Below are positions 16,871-26,979 of a stretch of DNA of 64,000 nucleotides, one piece after another. Made by a program: the position numbers and the translations under genes. Source of the stretch: Treponema sp. (GTDB taxonomy: Bacteria > Spirochaetota > Spirochaetia > Treponematales > Breznakiellaceae); the NCBI GenBank assembly GCA_009781635.1, contig WQXU01000004.1, forward strand, positions 60,726-124,725, given 5' to 3'. How positions within the stretch are numbered: position 1 is the first letter of the stretch; each line of letters begins with the position of its first letter. Under the pieces are notes generated by a model. It saw only the letters and a list, made by a program, of their open reading frames with translations. It did no database searches and was not told where the DNA came from.

Positions 16871-18720
16871 TGCAGGAAGGAATAGTCCGCCAAATATCAG
16901 GACCTATAATCCGCGTATCAGGTCTTGGAAAGGCAGGACTTTTTGATCTTGTTGAAGTGGGAGACAAAAGAATTACAGGTGAAATCATCCGGCTCGAAGG
17001 CAGCGAAGCAATTGTCCAGGTTTATGAAGACAATACCGGCCTTAAACCCGGCAGTCCTGCTTTTTCCATGGGCCGTCCTCTTTCTGTACTTTTAGGGCCG
17101 GGGCTTATCGGAAATATATACGACGGCATTCAAAGGCCCCTTGCGCTTCTTTATGAACAGGACGGAACTTTTATGAAAGCAGGCTGCAGAGGAAAAGCTC
17201 TGGATACCGATAAAAAATGGCGCTTTGTTCCCGATCCTGACCTGGTTCAAAAATTGGCATCAAATATTAAAATCACAGCAGCACCCGGACTGGTACTCGG
17301 TTCTATAAAAGAGACAGAGAGCATCACCTGTAAAATAATGATACCTTTTTCATCCAATACTTCTTCCTCACAGGAATATATAAGGCATTTAAGCTGCCAG
17401 GGAGACTACTCCATTTTTGAAACAGCGGCAAAAACAGATCTTGGAAATGAAATTAAATTTGCTCAGTGGTGGCCTGTAAGGCAAAGCCGCCCTATCTTGT
17501 CGCGCCATTCTCCTGTAAAACCTCTTTTAACAGGACAGAGAGTTATTGATATTTTCTTTCCATTATCCAAGGGCGGCACTGCTGCAATTCCCGGCGGCTT
17601 TGGTACAGGTAAAACAATGATTCAGCATGCAGTTGCAAAATGGTGCGATGCTGATGTGATTATATACATAGGCTGCGGAGAGAGGGGCAACGAAATGACA
17701 GATGTGCTTACAGAGTTTCAAAAGCTCTCAGATCCGCGCTCCTGCAGTCAAGACCGCAGTTTAATGGAAAGAACGCTGTTAATTGCCAACACTTCAAATA
17801 TGCCCGTTGCGGCGCGGGAAGTATCAATTTATACAGGCATTACAATTGCAGAGTTCTACCGCGACATGGGGTATCATGTTGCTGTAATGGCGGATTCCAC
17901 AAGCCGCTGGGCGGAAGCCTTACGCGAATTATCAGGGCGCATGGAAGAGATGCCTGCCGAAGAAGGTTTTCCTGCCTACCTTCCTGCAAGGCTCGCTCAA
18001 TTTTATGAAAGAGCAGGATACGTGCAGACACTTTCCGGAGAAGAAGGCTCTGTTTCGATTATCGGGGCAGTTTCTCCTCCGGGCGGAGATTTTTCGGAGC
18101 CTGTTACCCAGCATACAAAACGTTTTATACGCTGTTTTTGGGCGCTGGACAGGGACCTTGCAAATGCAAGACATTATCCTGCGATCAGCTGGACAGACAG
18201 TTATTCAGAATATGCCGAAGAAGTACAAGGATGGTGGGAACAGATAAGCGTGCACTGGTTTGAAGCGCGCAAAGCCTGCCTTAATCTTTTAAAACAGGAA
18301 CAGAGGTTATCTGAAATTGTGCGCCTTATAGGAGCCGATGCCCTGCCCGATGAGCAAAAATTAATTCTTCTTACCGCGCAAATTGTCAAAGACGGTTTTT
18401 TACAGCAGAACTCCTTCGATGAAATTGACATGTACTGTGTTCCGGACAAGCAGATAAAGTTATTGCAGCTAATGATGGAGTTTCACGAAAGGGCAAATGC
18501 CTGTATCGAATTGGGCGCGCCCCTGACAAAAATAACGGAAACAAAAATAAGGCAGGAGATGTGCCGTCTTAAAAGCGTTGTAGAAAATAACAGCCTTAAT
18601 AAACTCGATGAGTTTGAAGAGAATATGCATAAAATATTTTTACAGTTAGAAAAAATATACCGGGCGCGTCTTTCATTTCTGCAAACTGCAGACAGCGGCA
18701 AAACAGGAAAAACATTATGA
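16870..18720 (+). CDS. atpA: V/A-type ATPase catalytic subunit A
   Basis: A 616-residue catalytic subunit. N-terminal beta barrel ([15 protein letters not shown]), the non-homologous bulge region, P-loop GGFGTGKT (242-249), catalytic [11 protein letters not shown], and [23 protein letters not shown] are all intact, so ATP hydrolysis or synthesis at the A/B interface should be possible. The length is within the family range. Its ATG overlaps the mini-ORF stop, and its TGA overlaps the subunit B start (ATGA). Rotor and membrane subunits are not in the cluster. Confidence 0.95.
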   Translation: MQEGIVRQISGPIIRVSGLGKAGLFDLVEVGDKRITGEIIRLEGSEAIVQVYEDNTGLKPGSPAFSMGRPLSVLLGPGLIGNIYDGIQRPLALLYEQDGTFMKAGCRGKALDTDKKWRFVPDPDLVQKLASNIKITAAPGLVLGSIKETESITCKIMIPFSSNTSSSQEYIRHLSCQGDYSIFETAAKTDLGNEIKFAQWWPVRQSRPILSRHSPVKPLLTGQRVIDIFFPLSKGGTAAIPGGFGTGKTMIQHAVAKWCDADVIIYIGCGERGNEMTDVLTEFQKLSDPRSCSQDRSLMERTLLIANTSNMPVAAREVSIYTGITIAEFYRDMGYHVAVMADSTSRWAEALRELSGRMEEMPAEEGFPAYLPARLAQFYERAGYVQTLSGEEGSVSIIGAVSPPGGDFSEPVTQHTKRFIRCFWALDRDLANARHYPAISWTDSYSEYAEEVQGWWEQISVHWFEARKACLNLLKQEQRLSEIVRLIGADALPDEQKLILLTAQIVKDGFLQQNSFDEIDMYCVPDKQIKLLQLMMEFHERANACIELGAPLTKITETKIRQEMCRLKSVVENNSLNKLDEFEENMHKIFLQLEKIYRARLSFLQTADSGKTGKTL

Positions 18721-20117
18721 GAGGAATTGAATACAAGGGACTGCAAAGAATAGAAGGCCCTGTAGTAATCACCTCACACGGCGGAAATGCCGGTTATAAC
18801 GATATGGTAGTTGTTCTTGACAGGGACAATAATAAAAGGCTTGGGCGCGTACTTGATTTAAACGAGAAATGCGCAGTAGTTCAAATTTTCGGAAACAGCA
18901 GCGGCCTTTGCGCAGAAGATTCAAAAGTAGAATTCCTTGATAAACCGATGGAGCTTCGCGTAGGGCCAGGGTTATTGGGCCGTGTTTTTAACGGCCTTGG
19001 AGAGCCTGCAGACGGATACGCAAAAATATTTTCTTCAGATATGCGCGATATAAACGGCCTTCCCATAAATCCCTTTGCGCGCACATACCCAAGAGATTTT
19101 ATACAGACTGGCATTTCTTCGATTGACGGAATGAACACTCTTATCCGCGGGCAAAAACTGCCGATATTTTCAGGCAACGGACTTCCTCACAACCGTCTTG
19201 CCGCGCAAATTGTGCGTCAGGCAGTAATTCTTTCATCCGGCGATTCAAAAACAGAAGACGGGCAATTTGTGATTGTTTTCTGCGCGATGGGAGTAAAAAA
19301 TGATGTTGCACATTACTTCCTTACAAACTTTGAACAATCCGGCGTTCTTGCAAAGACAGTTGTTTTTCTTTCTCTTGCAGACTCTCCTTCCCTTGAAAGA
19401 TTAATAGCTCCAAGATGCGCCCTTACCGCCGCGGAGTATCTTGCATATGAAAAAGATATGCATGTGCTTGTTGTTATGACAGATATGACAAACTACTGCG
19501 AAGCATTAAGGGAAGTATCATCAATTCGCGGCGAAGTGCCGGGCCGCAAGGGATACCCCGGTTATCTTTATTCGGATCTTGCATCCCTCTACGAGAGGGC
19601 GGGGAAAATAAAGGATTCATCAGGTTCAATAACGCAAATACCAGTCCTTTCAATGCCGAATGATGATATAAGCCATCCAATTCCCGATTTGTCAGGTTAT
19701 ATCACAGAAGGGCAGATTGTACTTGACCGCGAGCTTTTTCAAAGAGGCATCTACCCTCCTGTTGCAGGACTTCCAAGCCTTTCGTGTTTGATGAAAGACG
19801 GCATAGGTGAAAATATGACAAGAGAGGATCACAAGGAAGTATCAAACCAGCTTTTTTCAGCCTATGCGAAAGTAAAGCAAATAAGAAATCTGGCATCGAT
19901 AATCGGCGAAGAAGAACTTTCCCAAAGCGACAAGTGTTATCTGAAATTCGGCGACAAATTTGAAAAGACTTTTCTTACCCAGGGAGAATACGAAAACCGC
20001 AGTATTGCCTGCACACTTGATCTTGGCTGGAAAGCGCTATCGCTCCTTCCGCAGGAAGAGCTGTTACGTGTAAAAGAAGAGCATATAGACAAGTATATGA
20101 AAGATACAGGCGCATAA
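18717..20117 (+). CDS. atpB: V/A-type ATPase regulatory subunit B
   Basis: A 466-residue non-catalytic subunit. The barrel ([15 protein letters not shown]), the modified P-loop region [16 protein letters not shown] that lacks the GKT of subunit A as expected, and the arginine-finger segment [20 protein letters not shown] are conserved. It alternates with A in the catalytic head. It is the last gene of the unit: a GC-rich terminator hairpin overlaps its stop and a convergent gene follows, so no D, F, C, I or K subunit gene is downstream. Confidence 0.95.
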   Translation: MRGIEYKGLQRIEGPVVITSHGGNAGYNDMVVVLDRDNNKRLGRVLDLNEKCAVVQIFGNSSGLCAEDSKVEFLDKPMELRVGPGLLGRVFNGLGEPADGYAKIFSSDMRDINGLPINPFARTYPRDFIQTGISSIDGMNTLIRGQKLPIFSGNGLPHNRLAAQIVRQAVILSSGDSKTEDGQFVIVFCAMGVKNDVAHYFLTNFEQSGVLAKTVVFLSLADSPSLERLIAPRCALTAAEYLAYEKDMHVLVVMTDMTNYCEALREVSSIRGEVPGRKGYPGYLYSDLASLYERAGKIKDSSGSITQIPVLSMPNDDISHPIPDLSGYITEGQIVLDRELFQRGIYPPVAGLPSLSCLMKDGIGENMTREDHKEVSNQLFSAYAKVKQIRNLASIIGEEELSQSDKCYLKFGDKFEKTFLTQGEYENRSIACTLDLGWKALSLLPQEELLRVKEEHIDKYMKDTGA

Positions 20118-20137
20118 ATTACACGCCTGCATTTTTA
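20107..20137 (+). terminator. terminator of the V-ATPase E-A-B unit
   Basis: CAGGCG (20107-20112) pairs with CGCCTG (20124-20129) across an 11-base loop containing the stop codon, and is followed by CATTTTTATT. This is a plausible intrinsic terminator at the end of a three-gene unit. Confidence 0.55.
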
Positions 20138-20141
20138 TTAT

Positions 20142-22754
20142 TTACTCCATGGAAAGAGAATCAAGCCTTTCCAAAGCCCAGTGGGTATATTTTCTTATGC
20201 GATTATCAGGATCCTCTTTTAATTTATCAAGAACTTCCCTGCTGTGCCCGCTTTTAAGTTTTTCAAGTGCCTTAACCACGCACACACGCACTTCCTGATC
20301 CGGATCTTTTGCCGCAAGAACAAGGCCGCGGAAAGCAGGCAGAGTATCCATAAGTGAAAGTAAAAGGGCAGCTTCCCTTCTTGTTTCTACATTTCTGTTT
20401 GATAGACGCCTTTTTGCTTCATCGACATAGCCTGTCTCTTCCAGTATCTTTACAAGGTAGGGTTTAAAGGATGCAACTTCATCTTTAAGAATTTCAATAA
20501 CCTGAGGCTCGGCCTTCCTTCCCATTCCCTTAAATACAGGAATCAGTTTTTCGCGTAAGGGCGGCTCCGCATCCTTAAAGATATCTATTAACTGCGTAAT
20601 ATCGCGTTTTGAAGTTCTTGACGAAAGCGCCTTTTCAGCGTAATCGCGGAATTCGCTTTGCGCATCCAGAACCGAAACAAGAATGGAAATACCCTCTGCG
20701 CTCGATGCCTGACCTAAACCTGCAATTACGCTGATTTTAACAACATCGGTTTCGTTTGGATCTGACATAACTGTCTTTAATATTTCCAGAGCAGCCGCGT
20801 TCCCGTGCATTGAAATAACTTCGGCTGTTGCAATACGCACCCTCTCTACAGGATCATGCAACATTGATGTTTCCTGGTTAAGAAGGCGTATCTCTCCAAA
20901 GCCAAGGAGAGCCTTGATTGCGCTGACACGCACATCAGGATCAACGTCTTTTAATGAAGCGCGGATTTCCTTTGTAAAAGAATTGTTTTTTGTAACAGGA
21001 AGAATTGCAATCAGGCTGGCGCGTATTCGTGCATCAGGAGTGGCAAAAAGTGCTTTTACTTTTTCCTCAAATATATCCTGGGGATAACAGTTTGCAATAA
21101 GCCTTCCAAAGACTTCCATTTCTTCCGGTTTTAAAGTCGGAAGACTCTCCAGTATTCTTTGCAGGTTGAAAGGCAGACGCAAAAGCCCCAGAATTTTAAG
21201 GGCCGAAATACGGACAACATGAGGGAAATCGCTGCGCCGGCCGTTTAGTATATTAAATACCTTCGGCAGTATAATATCAGCGCTGAAAGCTCCAAGCACC
21301 TGTACAAGTTCTTCGCGTAAAGGGAAGGAGGTATTTTCAAGAAAGCGGAAAAGACACGGAGTTAAGATTGCATGCGCGCCTTCGGGGATTTTTTCAAGCA
21401 GGAATTTCATGAAAACCTGATCGTTTTCCCTGCGTGAAAGTTCTTCCGCCAAAAGTTCAAACGATTTTACATTTCCGTTTTTTGCAACCGCTTCCAGGGT
21501 CTTTATATAGATTTCACTGTTGGAAGGCTCCGCCTTTTTATTACTGAAGTATGCAAATGCTTTTTTTTGCAGATAACAGATATTTTCCTGCGTGCCTCCT
21601 GTATCCGTAAGAAGGCGGGATGCTATCATAAGGGGAGCTCCGTCCCCTGTAGAATATTCATTTAAAAAAGCTGATACATTTACATCCAGCGCTTTTTGCA
21701 AAACGGTCACTGTGTTATCCATTGTGGCAGGATCGTCAAGGGTGTTTTTTGCAAGAATCGAAGATAAAAGTCCGCATTTATCCATAAAAGCCGCCGCAGG
21801 AAAGCGCAGTACCTTGTTTACGCTTTCAAGGGATACCATCGCAAAAAGCCTGTCCTCCTGACAATCAGGGTCGAGCAGTTCAAGCACGCGGGCTGTTTCA
21901 TCATCATTCAAACGGTTGTTTTTGGGGCTGTAAACATCCATAAATTCATTTCCAATCCGTTTGCGTGCAGCCTCCCGTACTTCGTAAACCGGATCATGTA
22001 TAAGTTTATCCCATAATACTGCCCATGTTTTTTCACGTTCAAAATTTATGCTTTCTGTAATAATTTTTCTTATAAGAGGATGCGGATCGCAAAGGCCGTC
22101 CTCCATGCTTCTTTCTGTAAGTAATTCGCTGTCCAGGGTTAAAATCCGGTACGCAAAATAACGCGCATACCACTCGCTCTCACCTGTCAGTTCACGAAGC
22201 AGTTCGCCGTGATTCTCAAGGAACTGCCTGCCGTAAGATGGTTCAAACTCCTCTCCCCTGCAGGTTTCAGACAAAAGCCTTATAACCTTATCTTCACCAA
22301 CACCTTCCATCCATGCGTTAAATGTTTTTTGCAGTCTGGGATGTTTACCCGCTGCAAGAAAGGCCTTAAAAAGAAATGAGCCGGGACAATATAAAAGAAC
22401 TCTCTTTAAATCTGATGAGCGCGGCAGGGACGATGTTGTAAGTTTATGAAGCCACATGTCTGCAAGGCCTGTCTCACGCACAACCTGGGGTCCCATCTGC
22501 CTTGAATATCTTTCCATGCGCCTTGAATAACGTATCAGTTTTTTGCCGGGATAACATAATTCAAATTTTTTAATCGCTTCTGCGGTTTGCTCTTCATCCT
22601 TTGCGTTTATTATTCTGCGCAGACGGCTTTTAAAGATTCTTGTGTTTACAAACCATAAAATAAACAGGACAAGAAGTACAAGAACCGAAAAAAATGCGAT
22701 TAATGCCCAAACAGGAATGTCAAATCCCATTATTGAATTTAATAAATCAGTCAT
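20142..22754 (-). CDS. membrane-anchored HEAT-repeat protein
   Basis: An 870-residue protein with one N-terminal membrane helix (ALIAFFSVLVLLVLFILWFV, about residues 17-36). A basic stretch follows, and then a cytoplasmic array of HEAT repeats to the C-terminus. Clear units include DPDVRVSAIKALLGFGEIRL, DPVERVRIATAEVISMHGNA, DPDQEVRVCVVKALEKL and DPDNRIRKYTHWALERL. Such arrays act as protein-protein scaffolds; no catalytic motif is visible. It follows the adenylate cyclase by 12 bases, so the two are probably co-transcribed. The partner protein is unknown. Confidence 0.8.
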   Translation of the reverse strand: MTDLLNSIMGFDIPVWALIAFFSVLVLLVLFILWFVNTRIFKSRLRRIINAKDEEQTAEAIKKFELCYPGKKLIRYSRRMERYSRQMGPQVVRETGLADMWLHKLTTSSLPRSSDLKRVLLYCPGSFLFKAFLAAGKHPRLQKTFNAWMEGVGEDKVIRLLSETCRGEEFEPSYGRQFLENHGELLRELTGESEWYARYFAYRILTLDSELLTERSMEDGLCDPHPLIRKIITESINFEREKTWAVLWDKLIHDPVYEVREAARKRIGNEFMDVYSPKNNRLNDDETARVLELLDPDCQEDRLFAMVSLESVNKVLRFPAAAFMDKCGLLSSILAKNTLDDPATMDNTVTVLQKALDVNVSAFLNEYSTGDGAPLMIASRLLTDTGGTQENICYLQKKAFAYFSNKKAEPSNSEIYIKTLEAVAKNGNVKSFELLAEELSRRENDQVFMKFLLEKIPEGAHAILTPCLFRFLENTSFPLREELVQVLGAFSADIILPKVFNILNGRRSDFPHVVRISALKILGLLRLPFNLQRILESLPTLKPEEMEVFGRLIANCYPQDIFEEKVKALFATPDARIRASLIAILPVTKNNSFTKEIRASLKDVDPDVRVSAIKALLGFGEIRLLNQETSMLHDPVERVRIATAEVISMHGNAAALEILKTVMSDPNETDVVKISVIAGLGQASSAEGISILVSVLDAQSEFRDYAEKALSSRTSKRDITQLIDIFKDAEPPLREKLIPVFKGMGRKAEPQVIEILKDEVASFKPYLVKILEETGYVDEAKRRLSNRNVETRREAALLLSLMDTLPAFRGLVLAAKDPDQEVRVCVVKALEKLKSGHSREVLDKLKEDPDNRIRKYTHWALERLDSLSME

Positions 22755-22766
22755 TTTATAAACTCC

Positions 22767-24404
22767 TTATTTTAAACCTAAAACATTATATATTTTAATG
22801 GGTTTTTCCTTACCCTTAACACGGACTGCAGGTCTTTCTTCCAGTTTAAAAACATCATCAAATTCCTTGCGCGTTTCATGGGAAATAATAACTTCATCCG
22901 GGCCTGCAACGCCTTCGAGCCTTGCCGCAAGATTGACTGTATCGCCGATAACTGAATAATCCATTCTCTGCACGCTTCCAAGATTTCCCGCTACAAGGGT
23001 TCCTGTGTTAATTCCAATTCCTATACGCAGGCGGGATGCAGCATTGCGGAAAAATTTTCTCTTTGAAGATCTAACTGTTTCCTGAATCGCAAGCGCACAG
23101 CAGACTGCGTTATACGCATCATCCTTTTCCGGTATCATGGGAACACCCCAAACTGCCATTATGCAGTCTCCGATAAATTTATCGATATAACCCTTGTATT
23201 TAACAACCTTCTCAACAGCTTCATGGAAGTATTCATTTAAAATCTCAATTATTTCTTCCGGCTCCCTGCCTTCTGAAAAACTTGTGTATCCCCGGATATC
23301 CGCAAAGAATACAGTTGCGTTTCTCTTATCTCCTCCAAGATTCACGGTATCAGGGGTTTCCATTAATTTATCCATTACTTCATGCGACATGTAACGGCAG
23401 AACATGTCCTTGATTATACGTCTTTCTTCCGTAACTGCATTCACCGTATCCTTTAGTTCCTTCTCGCGGGTCTGATTTGTAAAAAGAAGCGTCAAACCTT
23501 CCTTTCTGCCACGGGGCGTCTTTAGGGGTGAAACATTAAGAGAATAATCAATTTCATTTTTATCGCAGCGCAGAATACCTTCCAGGCCGAGAATTTCATT
23601 TCCGTCTTCCAGGCTTTTTGTAATTGTTTTTAACATCTTCTGCGAAAGAGAATTTTTAAATGTATTTTCAAGGCTGCGTCCGATATCATCCTGGGTAAGC
23701 CCCATAGCCTGCGCTGCTGGTTCATTAAAATAATATATATGCCCCTGCGGATCTGTTGTTATAACCATATTGGTCATTGAGTTAAAAACATTTTCCTGGT
23801 ATCTCTCAAGAGAGTCAATTTTTCTGGAAGACTCCACAGTCTCGTTAAACAGCTTTGATGTCTGCATGGCTCCTGCGGCAAGCTTTGTATAACAATCCAG
23901 AAAGTGAAACCTCGCCCTGTTAAAAAATAATTGTTTCTGCGAAGCGACAAATAAAACTCCAATCTCGCGCGGGGGACTAATAATGGGAAGAGCCATTGCG
24001 CTTTTCATCTGCGGATTTATAAGAGTTTCTTTTAAAAAGGGCAGAACATTATTGCTTTCGGGTTTATTATTAAAAATAACAGCTTCCCTGCAATCGCGCA
24101 TAAAATGTATAAGCTCATTATCGCCCCGGATAAGATCCGGAACAGGATACCTTCCCCTTTTATACATCAGTTTAAGATCGCTTTTTTTATCTGAAGGGTC
24201 TGTAAGGATATAAAATGCTGACAAGTCCGCGCGGCTTATATCCTGTGCCTGTTCAACAAAAATACTGACAAGATCCTTAAAATTTCTTTCTCTTGCCAGG
24301 AGCGCTCCGGCACGTACAAGATCCTGCTCTTCAGGCAGAATACGATTCTCTGTTACTATACTAAAGGATTTCTTTTTTCTAAAAAGGGATGCCGGAATCT
24401 TCAT
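22767..24404 (-). CDS. GAF-PAS class III adenylate cyclase
   Basis: A 545-residue cytoplasmic sensor cyclase. GAF about 30-185, PAS about 200-315 (VITTDPQGHIYYFNEPA), then a class III cyclase domain about 360-540. Catalytic residues are complete: metal-binding D369 (FFADIRGYT) and D413 (IGDCIMAVWG), K409 and D488 for adenine recognition (IGDTVNLAARLEG), and N491 and R495 for the transition state. The Lys/Asp pair predicts ATP as substrate and cAMP as product. The ligands of GAF and PAS are unknown. Convincing start at ATG. The HEAT-repeat gene downstream is likely its operon partner. Confidence 0.93.
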   Translation of the reverse strand: MKIPASLFRKKKSFSIVTENRILPEEQDLVRAGALLARERNFKDLVSIFVEQAQDISRADLSAFYILTDPSDKKSDLKLMYKRGRYPVPDLIRGDNELIHFMRDCREAVIFNNKPESNNVLPFLKETLINPQMKSAMALPIISPPREIGVLFVASQKQLFFNRARFHFLDCYTKLAAGAMQTSKLFNETVESSRKIDSLERYQENVFNSMTNMVITTDPQGHIYYFNEPAAQAMGLTQDDIGRSLENTFKNSLSQKMLKTITKSLEDGNEILGLEGILRCDKNEIDYSLNVSPLKTPRGRKEGLTLLFTNQTREKELKDTVNAVTEERRIIKDMFCRYMSHEVMDKLMETPDTVNLGGDKRNATVFFADIRGYTSFSEGREPEEIIEILNEYFHEAVEKVVKYKGYIDKFIGDCIMAVWGVPMIPEKDDAYNAVCCALAIQETVRSSKRKFFRNAASRLRIGIGINTGTLVAGNLGSVQRMDYSVIGDTVNLAARLEGVAGPDEVIISHETRKEFDDVFKLEERPAVRVKGKEKPIKIYNVLGLK

Positions 24405-24491
24405 ATAAAGGCATTATATATTATTATTTTGAAAATAGAAAGAACGGATTTTAATCTTTTCTGTTATAACTAAAAACCTTTATTTAATGTT

Positions 24492-25510
24492 TTATGGATA
24501 TTTCTTTTTAAAACCGCTCACTCTGGCATAAGCTGTGATACTCAGAGGGGAAACATCTCCCCTTATAAGGTAGTGGTAACCAATGCCGGCTATCATGGCG
24601 GCATTATCACCGCACAACTCCAATGGAGGAAAAATGCAATGAAGATGCTTTTGCCGCAAAAGACATTCCCGCAGATAACTATTAGCAGCAACGCCTCCGC
24701 CTGCGACTATTACAGAAAGAGAAGTGTCATTTGCGGCATTTAAAAGGGCGCGCATTAAAACATCTACAGCGGTTTTTTGAAAAGAAGCTGCAATATCTTC
24801 CTTTTTATAATCATTTTTCTTTTTAAATATATCAAGCTGATTATAACGGCATTTTTAAGCCCCGAATACGATACATCATAGCGGTGATCTCCCTTATGAA
24901 GAGAGGGCATGGGAAAATTAAATGCAGTTGGATCTCCATTTTTTGCCATTTTATCAATTACAGCTCCCCCGGGATAGCCAAAATCATAATACTTGGCAAT
25001 TTTATCAAAGGCTTCCCCCACTGCATCGTCAATTGTTGTTCCCAAAACTTTTATATCATCAAAATTATCGGCACGGCAGATAATCGTATGTCCTCCGGAA
25101 ACTAAAAGACCCAAAAACGGATATTCCGGCCGGAAACCTTTTTCAGTTAAACGGGGAGCGTACAAATGCGCCAGCATGTGGTCAACTGCGATAAGGGGGA
25201 TATTACGCGCCCATGCAAATGCCTTGGCAAAGGAGAGCCCGACTAAAAGAGAGCCGAAAAGTCCCGGACGGTTTGTAACAGCAATTGCATCAATGTCATT
25301 AACATCAAGTTCCGCCTTTTCAAGCGCCTGCCTTGTTACAGCGTATATCCATTCTGTGTGTTTTCTGCTTGCGATTTCCGGAACTATGCCGCTGTATTGA
25401 ATGTGAAAAGGTATCTGAGTTGCAACAACATTGGAGAGAATTTTTTCACCATCTTCAACAACAGAAGCGGAACATTCGTCACAGGATGTTTCGATACCCA
25501 GGATTTTCAT
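24492..25510 (-). pseudogene. tsaD: tRNA threonylcarbamoyladenosine biosynthesis protein TsaD, one-base frameshift
   Basis: TsaD (Kae1/YgjD family) transfers the threonylcarbamoyl group to A37 of ANN-decoding tRNAs and is normally essential. The N-terminal two thirds read MKILGIETSCDECSASVVED and continue through the metal-binding HMLAH and LLVSGGHT to SYSGLKNAVI. The frame then shifts at about 24841-24846. The remainder (SLSVIVAGGGVAANSYLREC to the end) is open in another frame. Restoring one A (ATAATCAG to ATAAATCAG) gives SGLKNAVINQLDIFKKKNDY without stops and a 339-residue protein of normal length. Every other conserved element is intact, so this is either a very recent mutation or a sequencing/assembly error. 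It lies 22 bases downstream of the GTPase gene. Confidence 0.9.
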
Positions 25511-25532
25511 TTCTTATTATCCTGTGCCGGAA

Positions 25533-26870
25533 CTATCTTTTTATACTGTCTATGAATTTTTTAAGAGCATCATCCATATTTGGGTATCCGATTTCCTGCA
25601 GACTGTATTCAACGCGCGTACACGGTTTATTGATCTTTATTACTCTTTCAAGATCGATAGGCGTTGCTATTATTACAGAATCACAGTCAGTCTTTTCGAT
25701 TGTTGCGCTAAGATCTTTCATCTGCTGTTCGCCGTAACCCATAGCCGGTAGCAGGTTTCCTATTTGCGGATATATGCGGAAAGTTTCCGCAAGCTTGCCG
25801 ACTGCAAAAGCGCGGGGATCAACTATTTCACCTGCGCCGAATCTGCGCGCTGCAACAATACCCGCTCCTATTTTCATTTCACCGTGAGTAAGAGTCGGGC
25901 CGTCCTCTACCACTAAAACCCTCTTGCCCTTTATCACTTCAGGTTTATCTACGCTTATTGTCGAAACAGCGTCTATAACTACAGCATTGGGATTTACAAG
26001 TTCTATATTGCTTCTTACTTTTTGAATATTGTCAAAATCGGCACTGTCTATTTTATTTATAACAACAACATCTGCTATCCGAAGCGTTACCTCTCCGGGA
26101 TAATAGGATAATTCGTGCCCCGGCCTGTGCGGATCAACAACTGTAATCATTAAATCGGGTTTATAAAACGGGAAATCGTTGTTTCCGCCGTCCCAAAGAA
26201 TTACATCGCAGCCGGCAGGATCATTTTCTGCAGCGCGCAGGATAGCCTCATAATCTACACCTGCATAAATTACATTTCCGCGCGCGATATGAGGTTCATA
26301 TTCTTCCATTTCTTCTATTGTGCAGTTATGCTTTACAAGATCATTTATGCCTGCGAAGCGCTGCACTTTCTGAGCCTCAAGATCGCCGTAGGGCATGGGA
26401 TGGCGGACAGCTATCACTTTTAAGTTACGTGCCATTAACGCTTCTGCAATGCGCCGGGAAGTCTGGCTTTTTCCGCATCCTGTGCGGATTGCTCCGACTG
26501 CAATAACAGGCTTTGTGCTTTTTATCATGGTGTTTTTATATCCCAGCAATGTAAAATCAGCTCCGGCTGCGTTCACCTTTGCGCTAATGCCCATGACAAC
26601 GTTATATGGAACATCGCTGTATGCAAAAACACATTCATCAGCGTCAAGTTCCTTTATAAGATGCTCAAGATCATCCTGTACATATATGGGAATGCCGTCA
26701 GGATAGAGGCTGCCTGCAAGAGACGAAGGATATTTACGTCCTGCAATATCGGGAATTTGCGCTGCTGTAAAAGCCACTACTTTATAAGAAGGATTATCGC
26801 GGTAAAAGGTGTTAAAATTGTGAAAATCCCGGCCGGCTGCGCCTATAATAATAATTTTTCGCTGTGACAT
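25533..26870 (-). CDS. cyclic 2,3-diphosphoglycerate synthetase-like GTPase
   Basis: A 445-residue protein with a Rossmann-like N-terminal half (KIIIIGAAGRDFHNFNTFYR) and a P-loop (AVGAIRTGCGKSQTSR). NKIDSADF follows as the NKxD guanine-specificity motif, and VVEDGPTLTHGEMKIGAG is in the C-terminal half. This is the cyclic-2,3-diphosphoglycerate synthetase-related family, which is widespread in bacteria that do not make that osmolyte, so the actual substrate is uncertain. An AGGAGG site precedes the ATG. It heads a unit with tsaD, driven by a good promoter. Confidence 0.82.
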   Translation of the reverse strand: MSQRKIIIIGAAGRDFHNFNTFYRDNPSYKVVAFTAAQIPDIAGRKYPSSLAGSLYPDGIPIYVQDDLEHLIKELDADECVFAYSDVPYNVVMGISAKVNAAGADFTLLGYKNTMIKSTKPVIAVGAIRTGCGKSQTSRRIAEALMARNLKVIAVRHPMPYGDLEAQKVQRFAGINDLVKHNCTIEEMEEYEPHIARGNVIYAGVDYEAILRAAENDPAGCDVILWDGGNNDFPFYKPDLMITVVDPHRPGHELSYYPGEVTLRIADVVVINKIDSADFDNIQKVRSNIELVNPNAVVIDAVSTISVDKPEVIKGKRVLVVEDGPTLTHGEMKIGAGIVAARRFGAGEIVDPRAFAVGKLAETFRIYPQIGNLLPAMGYGEQQMKDLSATIEKTDCDSVIIATPIDLERVIKINKPCTRVEYSLQEIGYPNMDDALKKFIDSIKR

Positions 26871-26922
26871 ATATGTCCTCCTAAGGAACTAGACTTCTTC
26901 CCTTTGCTGGGAACTGGGTAAA

Positions 26923-26951
26923 ATTATAATAGTAATTTTTTTTGATGTTTA
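26923..26951 (-). promoter_or_regulatory. promoter of GTPase-tsaD unit
   Basis: TAAACA (26946-26951) and a perfect TATAAT (26923-26928) are spaced 17 bases apart on the minus strand. The roughly 45-base leader contains a weak 5-bp TTCCC/GGGAA hairpin and ends in AGGAGG. Confidence 0.5.
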
Positions 26952-26979
26952 CAAGATAAGGCATTAAAAAACAGGCAGG

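Noticed and set aside
24492..25510. Two separate genes in place of tsaD
   Set aside because: The right-hand ORF begins mid-domain and its frame is open back to the shift point. Both parts join to one standard-length TsaD after one base.
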